DNA of 64,000 nt from Macrostomum hystrix (taxonomy: Eukaryota; Platyhelminthes; Macrostomidae). Position numbers and translations under genes: made by a program. Below are positions 14,201-26,200 of the stretch, piece after piece (position 1 is the first letter of the stretch; each line of letters begins with the position of its first letter). Location: the NCBI GenBank assembly GCA_950097015.1, contig CATNEN010000007.1, positions 11,781,001 to 11,845,000 on the forward strand, read 5' to 3'. Under the pieces are notes generated by a model that saw only the letters and a program-made list of their open reading frames with translations, made no database searches and was not told the origin of the DNA.

Positions 14201-17200
14201 TCTTGTGTACAAAAACTTCAACGCCAGCTGGTCCATGAACCAAAGCTACGCCAGCTACACTAAAGGTTTCTACGATGGGGACACATTGTTAAACTCCAGT
14301 AGTTTCTGGGTTGGCACAGAGGCTCTCCAGATGCTGTCTGCTGTTGCTCGGTACCGACTGAGAATAGATATGTGGGACTCGGAGGGCCGCTTCCGATATG
14401 TAGAATGCACTGCATTCTGGGTCGACTCCGGCTATGATGGCTACCGAGCTCACTTCCAGGAGTGCAGCACCGGCTTTCTCGACGCTTGGCGTCTCATGAA
14501 TCACGATGGGGCCTCGTTCTCCACGTTTGACGCTGGACCCCAGAGCAGCTGTGCAGCCATACATGGCAGCGGATGGTGGTATCGAAACACAGGCGATTGC
14601 TTTGACAGCAAGCTCACGGGCAGCGGCAATGCGACCTTCGCGAGTGTCGCCATTGCCTGGTCACAAGCATTCAAGGGTGGTCGAGTGGTAGTTAAGATAA
14701 TAAATCTCAACGCCACATTTCCACGTAAGATGCGTTCGTTTGAAAGTTCACTCATGAAAATTTCCAATGGGTTCAGGGGCAAATATATAGCCACAATTCG
14801 AGACAATTTAACCAATGCTTTAATGGCGCGCCAGCTTTTTTGCATTAGAGATAAGTTACTAGTTGGGTCATATCGGCGCCTGAAAGCAGCGAAAATATTG
14901 AACTTAAAAAATTAACATAACTTTCAGCAAGAAATAAAAGCCAACAATGCGAGAGTGATCTCAGCTGCGTAGTACTACACAAAACTGTTTGCCTAGCTCC
15001 TGACGGAGATTATAAGGAGAAGCGATGCAACTGCTCACCTGGTCACAACTACCATCAAGGAAAGTGCAAGCCAGGTAATGTTGGTTTTGTATTTTGAAAG
15101 TCAGGAGTTATTGCTGGAAAATATTTTTCAAATGAATTACTTTCATTTCGACACGCCCATATAAAAATTCATGAAACCGTCACTTTGCTTTTATTTCAGT
15201 GGAAGATGTGGTGGCTCTGACAGCTTCCGTTGCCGTTAGCGCCGGTGGAAATGCCACCTTCATTAGGAGCTATCTCACGAATATGACGCAGACATTTACG
15301 TTTGCCGTCTACGGAGCGATGGCAAACTTTACAGCAGTCGAGGCGCCGAACATCAACTACAACTTCAGCGCTTTTCTCTGGCAGTCAGAAACCTCTCAGC
15401 TGCCGGATTTCATTCCATATTCCTTCCGAACCAGCTCAGTGATCGTCTTGACTGGCGATCAGCGAACTGACGGAATCGTCGGCCAGAACATGACCTTCCA
15501 GGTGATGAGCTCAGCGCAGCTCCAAACTGGAAGCAGATGCAAGGGTACAAACTACATGTGCATTGGGGTTTTTGAGACAGAGTACTCAAACTACATTGAT
15601 CAGAACCACACCAACAATGTCGCATGTGCATCCTTACTGGAAGTTCGAAACTGCCAGCCGGACATCAACATCCAGCTCGTGGAGTTCTTGATCACCGACA
15701 AATCACCAGCAACATTCACCCGATCAATGCTAAACACCTTCAGCATGTGGGCTGATGTCCAACTTCTACCAGGAAGCTTCCCAGTCGAGCCTGTACTGGA
15801 TGCAGATGAGAACTTTGTCTTCACTGCTCACCTGCTACATACAAACTGTTCCATAGATATGAGCTGCCTTAGAGAAAGTACAGTGCTCAATATCAGCTTA
15901 CTAAGCAACCTATCTGAGGTACAACGCGGTCTTGGATTTGGTCAGTCGCTGAGATTTCGCTTGGCTGGCCAGTTTGGGCTGAACCTCAGCAACTGCGAGA
16001 GATCTCAGTATTTCTGCATTCGCGTCAGCAGCGGTGAGAATGCCAGCTTCTCGGATTCCGCGCAAGACAACAACCTGCTCTGTCGCACAGTTCCTCTCAA
16101 CTGCACCCCGCTTGTGGATACGGCGGTCGACTCTGTCTCCTTTGCTGTCCGAAACGGGTCTTGGCTCGCTCGGTACAACGCAATCGTCGAATGGAGCGCA
16201 CTTGTTCACCACCTCAGTGGTCTAGACATTGCCGAGGTGGCAGGCGAGAGAAATAATTTCTACCCTACCCTGTTTCTCGCTTCAGAAGACCTGAAAATTC
16301 AGACAGGGTCTCTCTGGCAGGGCTGCAGCATCGCCCAGATGCAAAGGGGCCTGGAGCCGAACGCTTCGATCGTGTTCAACTGCCAGTCCATGATGAACGT
16401 GCCCAGGGATGGATGCGAAAACCTGACCACTTTTTGTGTCGACTTTAATCAAACTGTCAACGCATCGTTCATCGAGAGCAGTTCAGCAAACAACAGAATG
16501 TGCAGATCCGGAAGCGGCTACCTTAACTGTCCGGGTCTTTCAATAGTGAACGCAACTTGCTCGCTGTCGAGTGAACTAATAGAATTCGGCAAAAGTGTCA
16601 CTGCACACGCCCATTGGGACGTGGGATCGGCAGTTGAGGTGAACATCAGCTACGGGAATGGGGAAGTCTACCAGTGGGTGTGGCTGCAACAGAACCATAC
16701 TGCAAGCTATTATGGCATGGGTTTTAGCAATGTCCAGCAGTACAGAAACGATATCGGACACTTCATTGTATCATGCCTGTTTAGAAATGAGCTCAGCACT
16801 TTTGTCGTCAACAGCAGCCTGCAGGTCGTTCCTCAATTGGCCGACTTCCTGGATGTCAGCTACAGCTACTATCCATATGCAGTCCCCGTCAATGTCAGCT
16901 TTTTTTTCAGAATGACAAACGGGTCCGCATATTCTCACCTGACTGTGAACTGCTCTTTGGTGACAGAGTTGAACAGAGAAAGTGAATTTCAGTTTACCAT
17001 CGACAGGCAGCACTCTCACCACATTGAGCGCACTTACGTCATTGAGGAACCGTTTGTGTGGAGCAAACTCAGTTGCCGGAACCAGATCTCAACATACAAC
17101 ACGACGTTCTACGTGATCAAAGAAGAGAATGTGACAGGTCTGCGCATCGCCATGAACAGCAGTCTCTTTCGAACAGTTGATCAGGCCTTCATGAGCATCA

Positions 17201-20200
17201 GCCTCGTCTCCGGCACACACGTCTTTTATCAAGTAACTGTTGGCGACGGACGCAACGTAACTGTACCGGATCAGTCCAGACTGTCAGCTCGAACGAACGA
17301 CTCGTACAATTGGAGCTATCTCAATCACGGAGTATTTGATGTCTGTGTAGTTGCATTCAATTACCACACACAGCAGTCAATGTGCATAGGGAACGTCACT
17401 GTACAGCATATGATTCAAAGTCTGAACATAACGGCCCCGAATGTCGTCAAGGTTCCTGACGGAAAATTTTTAACGATTGTTAGCCACTATCAGACACCCT
17501 TTCCAACTAACGTTACTTGTCTGATTGACTTCTTAGAGACTCCATTGATACAAGTGAGCTGGGTAAACTCCACCAGCCAGTTGCACCAGTTCACATGTCC
17601 TCGATCAGCAGTAGGTGATCCGGTCTCCATCAACATCTACTGTGAGAACCTGGTGTCCAAGGCTAGGGCCTCCACTAATGTGTCCTGTGTAGAGGCAGCG
17701 CTTGATCTGAAGCTGGACACAAGACCTGTCGCGCAGCGTGGACTGCCGCTTGAGATATTCGCAGGCCTGCTGAATGGATCTCACATGCACTTTGCATTCG
17801 ACTTCGGAGACAACTCTGCAACTGAAAACTTGACTCACCCTGCGGTCTTTGCCGTGGAGCAAAGGGCTACAATCAACCATACATATAAAAATGTAGGAAA
17901 CTATACTGTGCATGTGATAGCCTGGAACTCGGTTTCTGCTCTTAACTCGACCATTGGACAAATAGTGATTCTGGATCCTGTCGCGTGTACTCAAGTGAAG
18001 TACAATTCATCAGTTTTGTACACCCCTGCAATAGTCAACTTCTGGCTTGCCCACCCGTGCTATCCAGTTACGAATGTACACTGCTTCCTGGACCTCAAAG
18101 GTTTTGGTCTCATCTATCACTATGTTGATGTTTTTGGTTCCATCTCTAATGTCCATAGCGAAGTGGCCTTTCCTCGAGCTGCCATCGGCTTGCGCAACTT
18201 TACTGTCAATTGCTCAAACCTGTTGGATGGACACCTGGTGAAAACTCCAGTCGAAATTGTGCTCGATGCCGTCATCATCGGTGCATTCTATAATGACGGC
18301 CCAGTGCTGAATTACAACGCGACGACATTCATACTGAACATTACCAGATTCGGAACAAACGGCTGCTTTGTCATCAGTTTTGGTGATGGTCAGCCAGAGG
18401 TGTGCTACGGAGTTCCTGCCATGTGCCTGCCGTACGCCACTAGCCGGGGATTGAACTTTACAGAAATCAGCTACTCTGATCGTAACATCAGCATAGTCCA
18501 CATGTATCCTTGGTATGGCACCTACTCAGCTAGCGTATTAGCATTCAATCATGTGAGCAATGACACAGCTGAAAGCATGGCAATCGTTTGGGACTGGCTG
18601 TGCTTTGAACCAGAGTTGAACTTTACTCTAAACAACAGCCTTCTCACTCCACGTGATCCCAAGAGCCGCGTGATTATTCGGCGCTCTGTTGGCATCAGCG
18701 TCGAGGCGGTAACAGTTCTGAACTGTACAAAGACCCGCAAGACACATTGGCTCTGGAAAATCTTCAACCATCCCAGTGGATCGGATGCGATGACGACTCT
18801 CCCCGATTCGTTCACGCTTTCCCTGGAGCCTCGAACTCTCTGGTACGGCTCATACAAGGTTTGGCTCAAACTCGCTATGCTAAACGTGAACCCACCTATC
18901 TCAACGGAGCTAGATTTTTACCTGGACGTTATAAAGACTCCACTCGAGCTGAGCAACATTTCTGGTCCTGACGTGCTCGACTACAACCAGAGCTTCAGTC
19001 TGGTACCATTAATTCGAGACTATGATGTTGAAGCAGGCAATTTCTCTGCGATGAAGTTCGTGTGGATGTGCATGCAGCTTGACGAGAACTCCAGCCTACC
19101 ATTCAATCTGACCAATGAGGTGGAAATTCCCGAGAATCAGGGCGTCGAGAATTACCGTGGTTGCTATGGTATTGGACCTGGAGTGATTCTGCAAGGAAAC
19201 GACACAGTTGCTAAAAATTACGTGGGAAACACTTTCCACTTTTTGCCAAATCGAACCTATTTGTTCAGGCTGGTGATCTCCAAGGACACGAGGTGGCGCT
19301 ACATGGAAAAGCTGATCTTTGTGCGAGTGCAGAAGGCGCCGGAAATTCGCATGGTGTAAGAAAAAAACCGATTGGTTCTGAAAATGGACTCCTGAAATGA
19401 ATCAGATACGTTTAAAAAAACTACTCGCGTACAATTTTAGCTGCCTGAAGAACTGCGACCTGAAAATCACATCTCAAAGCGAGCTGCATCTCTTGGCAAT
19501 GTGCTTGAATAGCCAGTGCGGACAGAAATTCCAGCCGCTGCAGTACGCATGGAGGATGCGGCGCTTCGGTGCCAGCGCAGATGACAACTTAGCGAATGTC
19601 GTCAGGGACGGTGAGCGAAACTGGTTTGGTGCTCATTGCTGTTACTTTTATTCATACTGATTGCCTGAATCGTATATAGGAGAACCTTTCACTGATTCCT
19701 CTTTGGATAGGAAACTACACGAGAAACTTGCTGGTTCGGTTGGAGTCCACACTGCCCGACGGGACCTATTATGAGGTCTCCGTGACGGTCTCCAATGTAG
19801 GTCAGGAAGGACCAGTCACGGTGCGCAGCAACATCACCGTGAACAGCCCTCCACTGGGGGGCAACTGTACCGTGTTTCCGCTTACTGGAATTGCTATGGA
19901 AACCAAATTTCAAATCAGCTGCTTCGGCTGGAGAGAATTCGATGTATCGACAGGCGGGCTGAGCTACGAGTACCGCTTCCAGCAGAAGGGCAGCCGCCGC
20001 GCAGTTTTGCTCTTCAACGGAGGTGTCGAGACACCGCCTCTGGTTTACTTTCCCGTGGGGTCGGACAGAAATCAATGGGAAGCAACGCTTACTGCGTCCA
20101 TCTACGACCCACTCGACTATCGCAGGGACTTCAGCTTTCAAGTTTTTGTAAGAATAATAACTTCCGTGCACCTATATTAGGATATGTAGGGCAATGCGCT

Positions 20201-23200
20201 TCGAAGACTTTGATTCTATTTGAGTCGTATCTTCAATGTATCTTCAAATTGTGCCCAGTGCTTGCTATAAAGTTATATGAGCGTAGATGTGATCGCTCAA
20301 ATTGCTGCAATTTAGTCACTTTAGTTAACTTTTTTGCGAATAGTAAAAACTATTTGCAAATCGCCTTGTTGCATTTTTACGCATTTTGACTGATTCAAAA
20401 TGCCTCAAACCCGTCGTTAAACAACAAGGTGCGTCCACCGAACGTCCCATCCGATGTTTTGATTTCGAAGATTTCGAATATTTTAAGCGGTGAGAATCCT
20501 GAGCTGTCGAAATACCTGGCAACTGGCGACCAGCAGAGCGCCGCCACCACGCTGATCTGCATCGGGTCGCTAATGAACGCGCCGAATGAGGAGGTTGAGG
20601 GAGCCAATGCAACCGAAGAATCCAAGGCTGCATTTCGGGCGCAGATGATGACGGTACGCAACTTTTGTGGGAGCTGGTATCACCCATTGTCCTCTGTTGA
20701 AAACTGGGCCCTCTAGAAACCAATAAGAAAGCTACGAAACTCGAAACGCAGAATAGCAGAGAAAATGTTTTAACATAAATGACAGCGAAAAGGGACATTT
20801 CTACTTTGAAATAGTTTTGATGACAATGCCTCTTTAAATTTAATGTTCCACAAGCACAAGCCTTCAGAACGCCAGAACGGACCTCAATTATTTTAGCAAC
20901 GTACTGCATTCATCAACATCATCGCCAAGTTTGTGGTGAACTCAACAGACTCCTTGGAGCAGACAAATGAGCTTGTCCGCAACGCAGTAATGCGAGTTGA
21001 TGAAATTTCGCTGGATTCCCAGGTAAATTGATAGTTAAATGTGTCCAATATTTTAGCTGCCATTCACAGCTCTAGTTTGATCTGAATAAATTCAGGAAGT
21101 TGTGGTCGGAACTTTCTCGACTCTTGTCAGTACTAACCAAGCATTGCGAAGATCTATGAATTCGAACGTCAGCTACTCTGTCGGTGAAGGTAATTTTTTA
21201 CGCTTTATGCGTTGGATTGAAAAACTAAATTGTCATCGTAAGCGCCCTGTTTCAGATCTGGTTGGAATAGCTTCGCATATCTGGCAAGCTTCTGATGCAA
21301 GTATTAAAACTGAAAATCTGCGTCTGGCTACATTGTGCAATTCTCTCTCTAACGAAACAGCTGAGAACTGCTCAGAAGCTTTCATCCAACCTACAATTGC
21401 TAATTATTCCATGCCGAGCAACGAAACACAAAGTTTGAGTTCAAGTAACCTCACCAAGACAGTGAACCAGCGAGCCAGACGGGTGATTGACTCAGTGCTG
21501 ACAAATCTGGATGATGTGACAAGCGTTGTGCTGCAGGACTCGGCCTCCGGCACGTACGCCTTCGGCGACTCCGTGCTGTCAGCCGTTGGTAAGCGCATCA
21601 GCAATGACAGCGGTCATGATTTAAGGATGGCGTCGGGCCATGGTGCCGTTACTCTTCCTGCTGGAGCAAACAGCGGCTGCAGCGTAAAGGTCTTGTTTTC
21701 CAGCAACAATCCCTACGTGTGGGAAAAATCTGCTGGAAACGTCAAATCCAATGTGATGATCCTGTCACGTGAAAAATGTACGACCGAGAGCTCAAGCTCA
21801 TCAAGCACCAGCATAAATGGCACTGGAAATGGCACAGCAGCTTTCTTAATAAGGCGACGCCGAGCATCACCGTCGACGGGCACAGTTGAGCCTTATGTCC
21901 TGGCCCTACCAACCTCTGCAGCACCGATGGAGCTCGTCAACAGAACCCCAGAGCACAAATGGTACATGGCTTATCATAGCTTCAGCATCGCAAGCAGTGC
22001 AGATCTGATTCAGGTCGTGATCGCGCCTCTGAATTCCAGTCACGTGCTTGATGTTTACGTCCAGTCGATAGTTCTGCCAGGTCCAGAGAACTTCATCACG
22101 AACCATATTCTGCCACTTTCGCTGTCCAATGTCAGCAGCATCCATTCAGTTGACCCTAGAAATTTAAGCGCGACCGAGCTATGGGAATATCAAACAATGT
22201 TTTACCTTCCGAAAGGCGTACTCAATGCTTCTGCTGTGCACTATATTGGAGTGCGCCGACACAGATGTCTGAGGAGCGACCCTGCAAACTGTCCAGACCC
22301 ACATTTACACTACAATATCAGCATCTCGCGTCACTCCTGCCAGAGATGGGAGCCGGAACAAAGTCTGTGGCTACCGCTGCCTGAGGAGAACTGCCAGCCA
22401 CTGGGCACCGGACCGCCCAGCAAGCCAATCTTCCGTAGCAATCTCTTCGGTAGCATTGGAGTGGGAATCAACCTCACACCGAATCTGATCGACTTCGGCA
22501 AGCTGTTTGAAAACTGGCAAGGCAAGCTGGCTGAAGCAGCGGTCGTGGTGAGCACCGTGGTTGTGCTCTGGTGCCTGTTCATTCCATTCGCAGTGCTGCT
22601 TCGACGAATGGACAATCGAGACGCGTTGTTGGTAAGACGAATCGCAGTCAACATGCACACCGACATAGTCAGCTGTTTATCGTACTTTTCTTTAATTTTT
22701 TGGCTGTGCACTTTTTAGTTTGAATATCTGCCACTCAAGGACGACAAGTGCAGAGCGCATCGTTATCTACTAGATGTGTACACCAATGTCTCAAAAGGCA
22801 GTGGAACTGAGTCAAATATTTTCTTTAACCTTATCGGAACTTGTGGCCAGGTGCGAAAGCGGAAGCTGAATGATGGAGTCAGAAAGGTATTATTTCCACT
22901 CTTGATAAATATGTATCTACCTCATGCAAAAAGTGCTCAGCCGTCTCAGACGACAACACGTTCTTTATATTCTTTAGAATTTCACGGACGGTGCAATCAA
23001 TCACTTTGTTATGACCTGCGACAGTCATCTTGGAGACCTTAAGCGACTGCACATCTGGCACGATGGTCACGGCTTTGCAGACCAGTGCAACTGGTTCATG
23101 AGCCGCATAATAGTCACTGATACATTTTACAATGCAAAGTAAGTTTTCCTTAACTCTTCATTTTTGTGGTGTAAGCAGAGCTAAAGAAGTGTTACTCAGC

Positions 23201-26200
23201 AAAGAAATAGTACGAAGATTGTGCCAAAATTGCAAGAAAGTATAATCGTCACTTTTTTCAACTGGCAGCACTAAACAAAAGATTTCATCTTGTCCCATTT
23301 TTGGTCTGGTCAGTGATTTGTGAAATGTGAAAATTCGCACAATTTCTGTTTTTTTTGGTATCGCTTTGCAAAATGAACCAAGCGGTCCTCTTGACTAATT
23401 GATTTTAATTTTCTACAGGTACTTTTTCATTCACAACGATGAGATCGGAGAAGACTCGGAGACCAATCCTGTGGTAGTGAAGCTGGCGTCCAAAGACGAT
23501 ATTGCCTTCTCACCTGGCCTAGTTCGGAATAACCTGTCCCGCAAGATGACAGACGATCACCTCTGGATGTCATTGATGTCGCGGAAGACCGACACGAACT
23601 TCAGTCGGCTGCAGCGACTTGGAGTTTGTTTCAGCATTCTGTTCATGACAATGATAGCAAATGCAATGTGGTATGGCGTTGGTGAAAACGGTCCGAACGC
23701 CAACACAAAAGTCCAAATCGGCCCCTTCAGCGTGTCCGTGAATGCCCTGCTAACATCTTTGCTGGGTGCGCTTTGTGTGGTTCCTGTGACGTCTGCAATC
23801 ACAATTTTGTTCCTCAAGTCAGAAAAGCGCAAAAAGAGCTCAGAAAAAGCACAGAATAGCCAGCCTCCGAAAGAGTCAGTTGAGCTTGCCGAGCATCTGG
23901 ATCACACCAGCGAGGGCGTGAGAGTCGACAAAGCTTGGCTGGAAAAGACAATGTGTCGCGCTGCCTTTGTGGGTGACGACGGTCGAGTTCAGAGCATCAG
24001 GCACACAGAAGCCACAGGAAAATACCAAGTCTGGCCAGAGTCCGCTGACTCGGTCAGCACACCAATCAGTTTGCCAGATGAGCTGCACAAGAAGGCAAAG
24101 AAGTTTCGACTGCCGTACTGGTTTCAATACATCGGATGGGCTCTTGTCCTAGGCAGCATGGCTGGGGCCGGCATCTTCATTGTCTTCTACGCAATGGACT
24201 GGGGAAAGAACAAGTCAGAGGAGTGGTTGGTCACTTTCTTTCTGTCGCTCTTTGAATCTCTGCTGCTCATCCAGCCGCTCAAGGTAGCCTCACTAAAATA
24301 TTTTGCCTTTGTGCCTTTGCCGACACTGCTGCTGCATTACAGAATCAAATTCATTTCTCTTTCCTTCAGGTTCTGGCAATCGGAATGATCCTATCGGTGC
24401 TGCTTCGAAAGGACTACGATGCGAAAGACATGGACTTTGTGCGAGTTCGCTTCAGAGACCCCGAGACAAGATCTGGTAATTTTTGGGATGCCTTCAACGC
24501 ACAATAACACTCGTATTTTCTAGTTCAATAAGAATTGATTGAAGCTAAAAATCCCACTTCTCAGACGGTTTCCGCTACCTGCACGAGGTCGAGGAGGGTG
24601 AAAAGAGTAGCGAGCTGAGGCGCAAAGCAAAGCAGACGTCCGTAGAGATCATCGGCAGCTGCTTGCTGCTCGCTCTGCTGTATTGCATCTGCTATGGCAA
24701 CGTGGAGCCCTTCACCTACAGTATGCATGCTAGCATCAAAGCGCACCTTTATGATCAGAGTGACCCGCTTGTGCCGGAGACAGGCCTAGCGAATGTGCAG
24801 ACACAGGGAGACTACTTTGTATTCGCCGAGAAAACTCTGCTCCCAGGCCTGTACCCAGTGGAGGCGAACGGCAAGAACCTGAGCGAGCAGGAGCGCAAGT
24901 TCATCGCGGACTTTGCAGGATTCCGTCTGGGTCACGCGACCCTTCGGCAGCTGCGTGTGGCTCCGATCAGGCGAGACTCGCTCGGCCAGTCGGCCGCATA
25001 CAGCTTCGGCGCAGACAGGCGCGGCTGCTTCCACCCGGGCTGGCAGTTCGAGCGCCGCTGCAACATCTCCGATGGAATCGGCTCGCTCGATCTGGCATTC
25101 TCAGGTCTGACAGCCGAGCTCACCAGCAGCCTGCCGTACTGGGGCCAGCAGGGACTCTACTCGGGCGGTGGCTTCACCACTGTGCTACCCAATCATGGGG
25201 GTCAAGCACTGGCGCTGCTGCAGCAGCTGAAGGAGGCGAGCTGGCTCGACAACTACACTCGTGCTGTGTTTGTTGAGGCCGATCTGTTCTACCCCAATGT
25301 GAATTTGTTTACTTCTGTGATGTTCGTCACAGAGTTCTACCCATTCGGCGGTGCATACAGTGTGGCAAAGATATACACAACCAGGCTGTACAGGTGAGCA
25401 GCTTTGTCGTTGCGTTTTTATTTGGGGCATTCGATTCATCATCCTTTTTGGGCGAGTCAATGTGGTCCGAACGACTAGCACAGAAATATCGAGTTTTCAA
25501 TATACGAGTAATATCTTAACTACTCGCTGAATGCACTTTCCGCAGATATGTTGGTGTCACGGGGCTTCTCGCGCTCATATCGGAGATCCTGACGGCTCTG
25601 CTCACGATTTGTCTGGTCGTGAAGGCATATTATGATTTCACTCGTGAGCGCTGGGACTACTTCAAGAACCTGTGGAACTTGTTCAATGTTGCGGCCTTTG
25701 GCTGTCTCATCGGTGCGACAGCTTTCTACGTGCTCAGATCCTTGGCAACGGTCAGTGCTCTAGAGGCGATGCAAAACTCCAAAGGCCTTAGCACCAATCT
25801 TCGGTACGTAATGAGCCTCAACGAGACCTTCTACTACCTGCTTGCCGCGGCTACATTCCTTGTTCAGCTGTCCTTCCTGAACATGGTGCGCTTCAGCCGC
25901 AGCCTGCATCACCTGCTGGGGACGCTGAGTCGCTCAATGACTCGCCTGAGATCTTTCTTCTGGGTTTTCATAATCTCATTCATGTCGTTCACGCTGCTGC
26001 ACTACCTGATTCTGGGAGACCACGAGGACCAGTACAGCTCTGTGCTACAGGCCATGTCCACCCAGTTCTCCATCATGTTGGGCAAGTTCGATGTGGCCGT
26101 CATCGATCGCAACGGTCTGAAGAGTCGTCTGATTTTCCTGACCTACATCAGCTTCATCATGTTCATCGTGCTGAACATGTTCGTGGCCATCCTGAACGAC

